Positions 44,038 to 55,927 of a DNA stretch of 64,000 nucleotides are shown one piece after another. A program made the translations under genes and the position numbers. How positions within the stretch are numbered: the stretch's first letter is position 1; each line of letters starts with the position of its first letter. The notes beneath the pieces were generated by a model. That model did no database searches. It had not been told where the DNA came from and worked only from the letters and a program-made list of their open reading frames with translations. Where the stretch lies: NCBI RefSeq assembly GCF_000835495.1, contig NW_015622541.1:7378001-7442000 (forward strand), given 5' to 3'. The DNA comes from Cladophialophora immunda (lineage: Eukaryota; Ascomycota; Eurotiomycetes; Chaetothyriales; Herpotrichiellaceae).

Positions 44038-46659
44038 TTACACGGCTGGTCGATTCCATCTCAAAGGCGACCGCTTTAATTTCCAAGAAGGGGTCTGCTT
44101 CCACGAAGGGCTTCCTGCACGCAACGGTGGTCCGGTCATCGCCGGCGTCCCTGAAGTTGCTGTGCCCGTTCCGAAGCTGGTGATCATACAAGAACAAGCA
44201 CTGCTCACTCTCTTAACATCCGCTGAGCAGCCTCCCAAGAACGATGGCAGAGGTGCGGTATTGGATGCTGTGGTAGTGTAGGCTGAACAGAAGCCACGCA
44301 TGACGGACGAATAACGAGGATCGATTATATTACGGAGGCAGTTATCTTGGTTGCAAACCATCTTAGATAATGATGACGGTGATAGCGGAGGCGTCGTGAT
44401 TGGATTCACGGCCATCGAGCTCGAACTCGCCTGAGAGGATGTGAATTGGCTCATCGTTGATGTCATTGGGCCGGTAGAGACTGATACTGAGGCATCTGGA
44501 CTGAGCGAGTCCGTGGCGTCTTCCCCACTGGACGTTGTGTCGCTTGTGTAAGCCACTGTTCCGGAGGCCGAAGTGGATGTACTCGCGCTTGACGCAGTAC
44601 TGGAAGGGGTGACCGCAGCACTGACGGTGGTGGAATCCGTGGATGATGGCAACGTAAATGAATCCGAGACTGAGGTGCTCAACAACCCGGTCGGGGTCAT
44701 CACCGCTGTGGCCGTCGTAATAGAAGCTGTGCAAGATTGACTCAAGGAACCAGAACCTGTTGTTGGCAAAGTCGAGCCTGTCGAAGTCGATTGAGAATTG
44801 CCTGCCTGGTTACCAAGCTGTCCCCCACACGACTGATCAGAGCCACAGTTAGGGTCAGATGTAGTGCTTGAACCTGAAGTAGCGGCTGAAGAGGAGTCAG
44901 AAGCAGCTGTCGACGTTGAAGATGGTGACTGGCTTCCGTTCATTGAATCAGACGCAACAGCAGAACTGGAGCCAGAGGGATATGTCGATGTTGAGGAGCC
45001 AGTAGCCTGAGCAGGTACATTCAGGGTTTGCCCGACCTGCAAATTATCCCAGTCGACCCCTGGGTTCGCAGCATTCAAATCATCCAAAGAGCAGCCCAGT
45101 GAGTTCGCAATAGCCCAACCATAGTCGCCTGCAACCACTGTGTAGGAGTTTGTTGCTTGAGAAGGTGCTGGTGATGTTGTGGTACTGCTTCCTCCGTCGG
45201 TCGCTGTCGAAACGATAGAAGACAAACTTGCGCTAGTAGTCGAAGTAATCGTAGTCAAGGCTGAAGTGGACGTCGCCGTTACAACCGAGGTTGCATCTGA
45301 GGTGGACCGTGACGAACTTGATGAGCTTGCTAATCCACTTGCTGAAGAAGAGCTTAGTGGCGCAGATGATGAAGCTGCCGTGTTCGAAGAAGACGAACTC
45401 GGGAATACTGAGGTCGTCATGGACGATGATGTTGCAGATGAGCTTGATGGGGACGTGTAGACCGACGAGGCACTCGTCGAAGTGCTGAGACTGGAAGTAA
45501 CAGATGCGGCTGAAGAAGATACCGTGGTGGAAGAAATCGCGGAAGTAAAACTCGCGGTTGACGACATCGATGCTGTGGTCGATGTTGGACAGCTTCCGCC
45601 AGGTACAACGAGCACCTGACCAACCAACAATTGATCCCAGTTGACTCCCGGGTTTGCTGCCTGGAGGGTATCAAAATTGACTGTTAAGTTTTTTGCGATC
45701 TTGGAGCCATCATCACCAGCAACTACTGTATAAGTACAAGGAAGTGCGATTGTTTGGTTGGTGCATTGTACAGACTGGTAAGTGCCGTCAAATGGACTGG
45801 GGTATTGCCAACTTGAACAGGGGCTGTTGGTCGTGATCTTGACGGACTTGACGTACGCTGAGAACGGAGCGGCGCTGAAATTCGTGTATCCTCCGCCCCA
45901 GTACACCGTACCATAAGGGGTGCTCGGATCTCCCGAGCACCAGAGGCCAAGGTGCAGCCGGGATGGTGTCTGCGGGTATTGGTAAGACCCCGTTGTTGCG
46001 CCGTTGTTCTTCAATGTCCTCACAGCGACGCCATCAATAGACCAAACCAATTTGTCCGGTTGCCAATCTAAAGCGTATGTGTGGAATTTGTGTTCAGGAT
46101 CGTCCACCACAGGTTGAGAGCCGCGGTCAGAATTTCCAACCTGGCCTTTGCCAAAGTAATTTGTCTGCACGGCACCGCTGGATCCGGCAAAGTTGTTTCC
46201 CGACCACTCCCAGTCTATCTCGTCTAAATCGTCTGACATCATGACTGAACTTGTGATGATACCGGCACCAGGGGCGGCCTGGACGACCACCTCGATGCGC
46301 CCGAAGAGAACATAGAAGCGGGTCCAAATATACGGGGCGTCGTATCGCTTTGCAAAGGTAAAATTAGCACCGTTGGGAGAACCGTAGCCAACGGTAGCAT
46401 AGTCGGCTAGGATCCAGTCTGGAGGAGTCGTGGTTTGTTGAGTGAAGTCCATGAAGTACTCGCCAGTTGTCAAGCCGGCAATCGCAGGGCATGGCCCTAC
46501 ACAGATTGTAGTTAGCGAGCGGGTTGGAGCGGAAGATCAATTGGGCTACCGTTACTGACCATTCAGAGGATTGCAGGCTGAGGATGAATCTGCGCTCACC
46601 AGCCTCAGGAAAGCGGTGAGGATTGTTAGAGTCAACGAGAATAGAAATGAGAAAGCCAT
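44038..46659 (-). CDS. Secreted GH16 Crh-like transglycosylase with two LysM domains
   Basis: Exon 1 (46659-46560) encodes a signal peptide (cleavage near VSA-DS) and joins, across a 63-nt intron, exon 2 (46496-44038) at the Crh signature CNPLNG-PCP; about 852 aa. The GH16 domain has the catalytic DEIDWEWSG motif near residue 121, the HTYALDWQPDKLVWSIDGV segment and the YPQTPSRLHLGLW segment. This is the family that links chitin to beta-1,6/1,3-glucan in the wall. Two LysM modules follow (YTVVAGDDG near 285, YTVVAGDYG near 482), both with the NPGV-W-L-VGQ core, separated by long Ser/Thr linkers likely to be O-glycosylated. A Cys-rich module (DNCLR through CSC) ends the frame. Classical Crh proteins have CBM18 and/or a GPI signal; neither is evident here. 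The last 45 residues look poor and may be intronic. Confidence 0.85.
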
Positions 46660-47353
46660 CGTCGCGGACAGGGAGATGGCTACAAGATGTCCAACAGTCT
46701 AGGAAGGTAAGATGAAGGAGCAAGAAGGTTGAATCGTGATCAAAGTCAAGTAGCAGAGTTACAAAATATTGAGGGTGCGGCAGACAATGGAGCTCCCACC
46801 CTTCACCTACCCGTAATCCATTGGTGTGTCACGGAACAAAGGTATACAAGACAATGAATGGGGCCCGCTTGCGCTGGACATAGCGAGTGATATTTTTGGT
46901 ACGCCGAACGTGACATCTGTTGACGGTAATGAATGTTCCTTGGTGCGTAGAGATTGTGAGTGGGTATACAACATCATTACAGGTGGATTTGGGACCAGGG
47001 AGTCCAGCATGATGTTCTGGGACAGCGTTGTTATAAGGAGTGAGAGAAGTGAAAGAAGTGAAGATGAGAATGCAGCTGCGTGAATGCCTCTGAGCCTCCT
47101 CGGTAGATCCTCGGCACAATCATTGTCTGTTCCGCCTCGCCGGATCCGTCTCGCGTACCAAGCTGCTCCATGACTAAACATTTCCCCGAAACTCTCTCCC
47201 GACAATCCACTTGCATACCGGCATCCACCAATACTTCATTGTTCGGAAACTCAGCTAGATGCTCAATGGTACAAGAAAGAGAGACTCTGCTGCCAGAAGA
47301 ACGTCGACCACCAAGAACTCCATAGTTACCCCCCAAGCACCCGAGTAACCACA
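46660..47353. promoter_or_regulatory. GH16-LysM upstream region
   Basis: Upstream region of the GH16 gene and 3' flank of the apple-like gene. No gene or distinct motif seen. Confidence 0.45.
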
Positions 47354-48756
47354 TCAAGGAACAATGCAAGTCCCGGTCGCAAGAGCATCGACCAGAAACC
47401 CTGTAGCTGGAGCCACACCGATGCAAGGACCAGGAGAGCAAGAGATCTGTGTCAGAAGGCTTACACTAGTGGCCGTACTGGTCGACTGTGAGCACGGTGT
47501 CGGTGTCGCCGCGCAGACTTCGATGATCTGGAGTCTGTATTGAGTGAAGGGCACAACAGTCGTCAATGTTGTCTGACCCGCGTCAAATGTAAAGGCTCCT
47601 GATGTACTGCTCGTGGTCCCTGGTGTCACCGATGTGGCCGGCCTAGAGCCGCCATCACTGATGCTGATAGAAGTTACGCTTGTAGTTGGAGGGCTGCTCG
47701 CAGATGTACCCGGGCCCATTGTCGAGGATGAAGGGGTCGTGCTCTGTTGGCATGGGGCACTTCCCGCAGCGCATGACGTGACGAAGACTGTACCTGTAGA
47801 TGTAGTCGTGGTGGTGAAAATAACATATGATGTGCTCACGGTCTGAGAATTTGAAGTCAATAATAGTGTGCTTGTCGTTGTGATTACACCTGAACTGGCT
47901 GTGGTCGAGGTAGGCACCGGATCCACGGTTGGCGGTTGGGTTGGCTCTCCAGAGAACGATGGCTCTGGCTCTGGCTGGCTTAAAGTCAGCCTTGGATACG
48001 AAGAGCGTTCGCTTTCGTGAGAACTTACTGTTGCAAAAATCTCTCCATCGGGGCCAAGGATCAACAGAGCTGAGTTCTCGACACCTATATTGTTTTTCAG
48101 TCAGCGTGAGTTCAAGGCACCTCCATCACCTTGGCGAAGTGATACAAGCAACCTCGCAATTCTGCCTCCCGAAACGTTGTGCCTATGTACCGACTGCGAC
48201 CTGCAGAAAGCCCAGTATGCTTACCTCCTTCTTCAGACGCAATTCCAACCGAAGTTACTTCGCTGAACTGGGTGCAGACAGTATCCGCCGTAGCATATGC
48301 ACCATTGAAAGTGACCGCTAAGCAGGCCCCCGCGCCATTCTGGCGATTGTAATTGACACACTCTTCGATACAGGAGCCCAAGTCGGTGGTGTCCGTAGTT
48401 TGAGCAAGGATAACTCCATCATAGGTGTTGGAGCACTGTAATTGCCAGGTGTAGTTTCGCGCAGTGACGTAGAAATATCCGTCATACAGGGTGCAGTCCG
48501 GGTCGGTCGTCAGTGGAGGGGAAGATTGTCGCGATAGTAACTACTAACTGTCAGTAAAAGTTAACTCTAACATGTGCAGAGGCTTTCTAACCTTCACAGC
48601 AGTCCCTTGAGCATGATCGCGTTTCGCAGGAGCGTGTAATAGCCTTCCCAATCCATGCGCTGGCAGACCGTCGTGTCTCCTTGCGCCGTCTCCCGCATGT
48701 ATAGCTGGTGCCACAACCAGAAAGGACAAAAATATCGTCGACAGCATTGTATGCAT
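47354..48756 (-). CDS. Secreted PAN/apple-like, Ser/Thr-rich protein
   Basis: Exons 48756-48592, 48540-48225 and 48084-47354 (introns of 51 and 140 nt) give about 403 aa. The signal peptide is MHTMLSTIFLSFLVVAPAIHA, followed by a probable Kex2-type site (APAKR). A cysteine module follows (DPDCTLYDGYFYV, LQCSNTYDGVI, CIEECVNY, ACLAVTFNG, DTVCTQF) with PAN/apple-like spacing, a fold used for carbohydrate or protein binding. The C-terminal half is a Ser/Thr-rich stalk with paired cysteines. Exon 3 may hold an extra 54-nt in-frame intron (48028-47975, donor GTAAGT, acceptor CCAG). No clear GPI signal, so the C-terminus may be incomplete. It is tandem with the GH16-LysM gene. Confidence 0.7.
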
Positions 48757-49606
48757 CTTCACTTAGTTTTGGGCGTAGAGGAGGAGTAAGGTCTCGCTCG
48801 ACGAGGTAAATGAGGTGTTGTTTTGGCCGCACGGTCCCTTGGAAGTATTCGATGTTAGCACTGGAATGTGGCTCGACATCGTCTCCCTACCCTTCCTGCT
48901 GCCTGCCAGCATACTGAAGTCCTCCTATCTCAAGGCTCATCATAGCCATAGTTCGCAGATACAATAATCTGGGTCAAAAACTGAGTAAGAAAATTGTGTG
49001 CGCTTGACGGCATGTCCCGTTTTGCAAGTCTGCTCTGCAGTCACCTCCCGCCCTCAAAGTTATCTCGCGGGAATTGACCGTCGCGATATGGGTTTAGTAC
49101 ACATGGTTTATTCATTTATTTCAGCTGGTAAAACAAAGCTAAAATGCTTCGAAAGGCGAGCGTGCTACAGTGACAGAACGAGTTTAAGTATGAGCAATTG
49201 CTGAGTTCGGGGAGAGTGACAAATGAGTGTTGAGGCTGATCGCCTGTAGCTATTCAAGTATTGTTAATCCTCCTTTCCTACGAGTTCTCGAGAACTTGTG
49301 GACCGTCTTTCTGAGTAAAGATGTCCAATCATACAAACGACCAAGGCCCTTGACACCGCGGTAGACCACGGGCCCCCTCCATAACAGTCGAGCCACGGCT
49401 CAATTTTCCATCTCGAATGTGAGAAGAGTCCCACTCCACGGTGTGTCGAAACCTGTTTTGAGCCAAGTTCACTTCATACTCATCGCAAAGTCTCGCCTGT
49501 CCACGAGGCACCCCAATCGAAGTGTATGTTGTCAGATAAAGAGGCAATGAGATTCAGCCCACCAGCCCCGAGGCAATATCGACTCGACCGGCTTCCACCT
49601 CTTGAC
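48757..49606. promoter_or_regulatory. Apple-like gene upstream region
   Basis: Upstream region of the apple-like gene and 3' flank of the 98-aa gene. Contains AT-rich patches around 48955 and 49100-49200. No coding feature. Confidence 0.45.
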
Positions 49607-49903
49607 CTAGTGCCGATTTGCTGAGTTTGAAGTGCCGTCGTTCTCGGTTCGGCTGTCCCAGTATCTCTTCACCGCCTTCCTTGCAGTCTCGTTCTGGAAT
49701 TCGGAACGTGCTCGAGAGTGGTTGAACACAGCAAATTCGAGTTCGTCCATGATGTACGTTTCTGGAAGAGATTGGATACGACCCCAGAGCTGGCGGAGAA
49801 AGGTTTCTAGTATCTGGAGGATTTGTGGATCCAACTCGTCTGTTTCGCTGTTCTGAGCGATCTGTAGCGCCTGACGAACGGTCATGGTAGGTGTCCGGGA
49901 CAT
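49607..49903 (-). CDS. Small fungal protein of unknown function (98 aa)
   Basis: Single-exon 98-aa protein from ATG 49903; the upstream in-frame extension to 50032 reads like leader. The core runs ILETFLRQLWGRIQSLPETY, then IMDELEFAVFNHSRAR and ARKAVKRYWDS. It resembles a set of small helical proteins of about 100 aa common in Pezizomycotina, with the pattern LW-ARI-x-PxxYxL-x-x-EFAVFNYF and AxxAVxRYW. Their function is unknown to me. Charged, no signal peptide, so probably cytosolic. Confidence 0.7.
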   Translation of the reverse strand: MSRTPTMTVRQALQIAQNSETDELDPQILQILETFLRQLWGRIQSLPETYIMDELEFAVFNHSRARSEFQNETARKAVKRYWDSRTENDGTSNSANRH

Positions 49904-52900
49904 CGTTGATGATGGTACGCAGTCATGTGAACCATGAATTTTGGGATATATAAACCTGTACTTGTGGTCTCCGTTAACGTCTTGAGGATAAGGGTGGCAT
50001 CGGCTCAGGAAGCATCTCCAGGTTTCGAGCACAGGTCCAAGGTCGACGGCTTTTAAGCTGAGTCAGAGCCTCACAGAAGTGCAGCCCTTGGAGGGTTGGG
50101 CGCAAGCAAGGACTGAAGATGGATGGTCGCACAGAGTGGAATATACTCCTTTGGTTGACAGACATCAAGGGAGCGCCCCACAAGTGCAATGTGACAGAAC
50201 CTGTCTCATAGGTGCTGTCTAATAGGCTAGAGAAGCATAGCTGAGGGGGGGAGGCGAGTCGAATGTGTTCATGCAACGTGAAGAACTACCACTCGATCCC
50301 CAGGGAGGGGAGGAACAGCATGGCTTGGTGTTGCCCCGAGCGATCTTCAGCAGAGTCCGCCAGACACGGCCAGAGCACGCATTGGGGCACGTAGCGGCGG
50401 CTTATTTACAAAGAATGAAATGCTTTCGAGATGACAGATCCCACGCGACCTGAGATGGCCTTTATCTTGTCAGCAAAGTTCACTTCCTCGCCGCGATAGG
50501 CGGTCAAGCCCCCGTCACTCTCCAGGTGGATTTGCGTTGGGATTGAGTTTTCGGATTTAAACTTCGCGAGCTGCGAGCAGAAACACCGGGGCAGCGATGG
50601 AGCAGCGCGGCGTGACGGAGGAGAGGAGACTCGTTGGCCCAAGAAATGCAAGAGTCTTGAGCCCCGTGGGCGGCATGTTTGACAGAGCCAACGGCTTTGC
50701 GACATTTTGGTAGCGAAGAGCCAGAAAGCTAGTATCGACTCTCGGATCATGCTGCAAACCTCAAGACACGCAGCAGCGTCAACAGGTGCTGGACTGTACA
50801 AGTCGACTGGATTGTGGCACCGGGTGAATTCCGACCACCATTAGAACTCTATCAAGGCGCTCAGCTTTGGCGCCTGTGAGCCATCAAAACTTACCTTGTC
50901 ACAAACTTTGGGATACGGGGTGTGAGGATCGGAATGGGAACGGTGTACACGTGTGCCGGGGATGCTAGATCGCTGCTCCCACTGGCTCTACGCCCTGTTT
51001 GGGCCGAAACACACAAAACCCTTTCGCACATCTGGCATGGCCACTCGGAAGCTCCATGCCATCGGGCGTGACTCACGCAGTTCGAGGGATATCATAGGGT
51101 CGAGGGCCGCGGGCACGTTGCAAAACGGTCAATAGACCGAGTCGGTGATATTACAAACACCACAAACGTATCACACAAAGCTAATGCGCGCAGCTTATTT
51201 GGGGGGTACATACCGAAGATCGATCATGCCTCGACAATCTGTTTCCCTTGGTCGACAATACTGTCAGCCACGGGATCATGAAGTGATTCGAAAATGTTCC
51301 GATGTAGCACGAAAGCTGCTCTTCTCTCCACCATCATCGAGATTTGTCAAATGCCAACTGACACAGGAAGACACGATGTCCAGATCAGAAGAAGCTCCTG
51401 ATTGGCATGATACGGTATGGGCACCATGGCTGGAGCGGGCCGACCAGGGTGCATTTCGACGAAAGATTAGACACAATGAGCTTCACATTGGGGATGCCTG
51501 TGCGAGCCCGGGTACTGCATGACAATGGTCAACGGTTCGAACGTGAGGACGAATAGCGGCGAGGTAAGGCTTGTCACCCCACACGCTACGCTGAGCACCT
51601 GTGACCTCTGCTGGCAGACGCGAGGATGCTACGCCGCCGATCCCCATCCCTAGGATGCGTCTCAAAAGATTTATGCATGTGGCACAGAACATGACTGGGC
51701 GGCTCGCCCGGCTACCGAATTGTGGAAGTTGAATGGCATGCGAAGACATCAGCCGGACACCGACTGGGATGCATCTCTGTTCTGATGGGCGCGGTCTGGA
51801 TACGCGATTGCGACAAGGTATTTGTCTCCTTAGGGTCCAAGTGGCACAGCTGAGCGATCACGTCTCGGAAAAGCTCTCGACTGCTCTCCTATGATGCCAC
51901 ACTTCACAAGTAGCATCTGGCTATCTACTGCCGGCCCAGGCCAGGCCAGTCCAGTAAAGACATCCTGCTCTGGCGGATACACGCCAACTTCGATGCCATT
52001 TCGGATACTCATGGCGGAATTGGAAAACCGGATCCCCTCGAGATCAACGGTATTGCCACTATATAGACCCCCGGAATTTTGTCATATGACAAACGACTCA
52101 GTCAATGGATTCCGCAAGAATGCCCACCCACTAAGCTTTTACAGCCCAATCGAAGGTTTACATTGCGAAGCCAATCATAATCCATGGCGAGGGAGAATCA
52201 CCAACGAATCTTCCTGCTCGAGTCCATGGATGATGTAGTGGGCAACGAGAAGATTTTCTGGTGCGGTTAGCCGATTGGAGGGTGAGCACTGGTGGGTACT
52301 GGGATAGTCGACACCTCGACCTAGAAACCCTGTGGACAATTCCTCGGCGCACTTCTTTCTGCGAGGCGTGGAGGACGGACACGACTCGGGGCGCAAAGGA
52401 AACAGGAGTTTGTGCAGACGGGCTAACGCGGATGTCGGGACTTCTGTAGCTATCCACGGAAGCTACGAACACAGCCACGATGGCGCTCTATTTATACGAG
52501 CTGGGAGGTCGGTGACGAACTGCAAGAACGTGCGCTCCGGCACGCCAACCGACGAAGATCAGAGGCATGGACCTCTCCCATTCGCCATCTGTAGCAGGTG
52601 GGCACTGGGAAAAGTGAGCTCACCGTGGGGCGCCCTCGACATGGTGTCTGCCTAGGGGAAAGCCGGGTGTCTGTCGGTTCCTCCAGAGCTGCTCAGACAC
52701 GGACCAACTACTTATTTGGCTCGAGGTTCGGTGACTATCGATCTCGTAAAGAGGCCTTGGTAAGAGCCTTTAGTCCATGGGCCAAAGCCGAAGTCACTTG
52801 CTAGCTGGCACAGGCAGACAGGCAGGCAGGCGAGGGTTGGTTGGTTGTTGCCATAACTGGTCAATGTACCGAGTAGGTAAGAAGTATTCATCGTTGCCGT

Positions 52901-55900
52901 CTTCCCAAGAACTAAGTTAGCTCGCCAGGCTATCAAGGGGGCCTAGGAGGGAGAGGCTGACGCATCTGCAACTACGAGTGCTCGTACAATGCCACGTCCC
53001 TTTTTCTGCTTCCATCACCCACGAACCATTGGACAGCAACCTCCTGCCTCATTGGACTTATGCGGCTCAAGGTGCGCCTGTAGATGCGGGGGCCCTTCTT
53101 TTTCTCATGCTATTCAACTTGAGTTTCTTCTAATTTGAGCTACAGACCAACTAGTCGTCCAGAATTCAGTCCTCAATTCGCCGGCCGACATTCCCTCGAC
53201 GTCGAGCTGTCACGCATTCTTCTCTCCTGCACCTGGGTTCGACAACCTTGGGACGTCACTCCACCTTCACCAGCTCCGATCGTCGCTTTTTGCCCTTGAC
53301 ACTTTAGTCGCTCTCCTCCTTCACAGGCTGCCCGTTATAGCCGGTGTCAAAGCTTAACAGTGGAGCATAGTTTTGATGCTGGGTCTGACCTGGCTGTCGT
53401 GTTGTGTGTGGAATATGTCGGATCCCGCATGAAAGCAAGCAAGGTGCGAGTCCCATCTGAAAAGACTCTGAAAGACTCTGAAAGTGGATCAAATATTGGT
53501 GTACTTCTCTGGTGGAAATTGTCGAATCACATAACCTTGAAGTTGGACCTACATCTCCCTAACAGGTCTCCCCCTCTCCAGATACCTGCTGCTGCTCTAT
53601 TCATTCTGTTTGTTGGAAACTCGAACCATGGCTGCATAGGCTCTGTGGATTGCTGTTACTGTCAACGCATTGGGCTGAACCTTTACGGGCTCAACACGAG
53701 TGCCTTTTTTCGCCGAGACCACTAGGCAGCTGAACGAAGCCCGGCTTTCCTGTGACCATCTAAGATGATCCATGTCTGTGCTCAGAGACGCTTGAAAAGA
53801 AGGTTTGTGATTAGGGCCAAATGACGGTCGAGGGGATGCGACCTGTCCCATGATCTAACCTTGCAAATGCATTTTTGCTCCTAGCTAGTCTGGAGTTACA
53901 TATGGCCGTTTCCAGTTTCCCGCATAACTTGCTGGTCTGTCTGAAAAATGCCATCAGATAGCTCTGCGTGTTGCGGGACGATAATCCACAACCTCAGCTC
54001 CAAGAGCCTACCTACAACTCGCAGTGGTGGGGAGCTGAAGCTTGCTTGCCGCTTAGCCGGTTCCACGCCTGGTTCCCCTATGAATGCTTTGATCGAGGGC
54101 CAAGATCGACGTTGACTGCTGACTCCTTGATTATGAATATGCATCCCAATCGATATGCACAAGAGTGAAAAGCACTGGCATTTGTGAGCCGCACAGCGAG
54201 AGAGGCAAGGCTGATATACCTTCCTTTTTTTTTCCTCCAGCAGGACTTCCACGGAGCCAAACGCACGGAGCCAAACGTCTGAACCGCTCTAGTTATCCCA
54301 CAGGATTTCCACTTGGTATTTACGGGTGATACCTCGTACTATGGACTCGCCATAGCAGATACTAGTGGGGGATGTACCTATCGCAACATTTGAACGTCTC
54401 GGACTAAATGCGAGATCTTGCACGACCTGGGATTGAAATGTCGGCAACTGTCCGAAGACAAGCTTAAAGATTATTAGAATAGTTCCCTAGCCTCATCAGA
54501 TATCTCTGACGAGAGATCTAATCTACGAAGGCTTCAACTCCCATGCTTCTCCAATAAGACAGGGTGCTTGTCCTATACCTCTCCCAGCACAATGTCAACT
54601 GCGACTGGTGGATCGAAGGTACGATCATATAATCCTCTTTCATACTGTCCAGGCCAGACTATTAGACTCCCAGTATCACATGTTTTGACTGTCGAATTCG
54701 GCTGCTTGTCATTCCCTTGGTGTACCGACTTTTCGCTAAGCAACCCAACTTCGCCGCTTTCCCGTAGGGAAACGGACGTGCTCGTTAGTGAGGTTCTCGC
54801 TCCTCTGCCACAAGCCGTACCCCTTTTTATGACGAATCGATGCTTGAACGGTGGTTGGCGCAAGCCGTCCTGAGAGGCTGGCGACCATTGATCTCGATGC
54901 GCTCTAATATTGGTAGTCAGCGTAGCTCGCGAAAGGGTTGAACTTAGCAAATATTCTCGACCGCACCGACAATGTCATCCCCAATCTTGGATTTCATTGT
55001 CCTGAGGGGGCGCCAGTACGTGCAATGCACCTTCAAATTGCTCATACACAAGCAAGTTGATATCTGTAACCATAGTCTGCCGTTGGAAAAAGGATATCTT
55101 ACACTTATTTCCCATCCACCATGCTGGATGAACCTGGTCTCACTGAATCGTTTTGCGGTTTCCGTCAAAACTTTGCCTTACAGATCGCCTAGCAACATGT
55201 TTATTCCGTATAGACCACTTGATGTATTGCGTCCAACATGATTCCAGCCGTTTTGTATTTTCTCTCTTCAGATCGTAGCTGAGTCGATAGATATAGCAGC
55301 CAACGAAGGCCACCTAGGAACTCACATCATCATTGTTGCCATTGCCAATATCTTATAGATTGAGAAAGACATGAAATCTGGAGGTCTGCTACACAGTGTG
55401 CCATCTACTCTGCAGACATGAGGGGACATTGATCAGGGGAATCACTGCCTATTGTGCGTACCCAGTCTATGAGAAGGGTGATCATTTCGACGCCAAATCG
55501 GTCTGTTTCGTGGTTTCACAGGACCACATCCGGCGCTTGGCGGCTGTCTGGATTTGACACCATCCTTTTCGCAAAGATGCAACTCTGAATTAATTCAAGG
55601 GGAATATTTACACAATTCTGACTTGAAGGCGTACACAGGGTGGAATGCGAAGGTGAAAATTCCCCAAAGCGATGAATACTGCGCCGGACATATGGAGCTA
55701 CGGCGATCCGGACAGTCAGAATGCGCATCTCGTTTCTCGGAAATCTCGAGATTACCGCGCGACTCGATCTCGACTTCAAGACAGAGTCAGTGACCTGAGT
55801 GACACTTTATCTTGGCGAACTCTCGACCGTGAGCTCGGAGCGGTCTTCTTCTGGGCGAAACTTGCGCTTCGAGTTCCAGATCTGCCGCCGACTTCGACCC

Positions 55901-55927
55901 AACTGTGCTCCTATCAAAGAACACAAG
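49904..55927. other. 6-kb gene-poor region
   Basis: About 6 kb without a gene I can support. All frames are short or start without ATG, none joins to a neighbour through plausible introns into a known family, and I saw no transposase, reverse transcriptase, terminal repeat, tRNA or rRNA. Local features are a 14-bp tandem duplication at 54250-54277, a 10-bp direct repeat around 53462-53485 (AAAGACTCTG), and short CAGG/GGTT-rich runs around 52808-52850. The last 100-150 bp act as the upstream region of the CCDC25-like gene. Confidence 0.6.
54250..54277. repeat. 14-bp tandem duplication
   Basis: Two perfect adjacent copies of CACGGAGCCAAACG in the gene-poor region. Confidence 0.85.
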
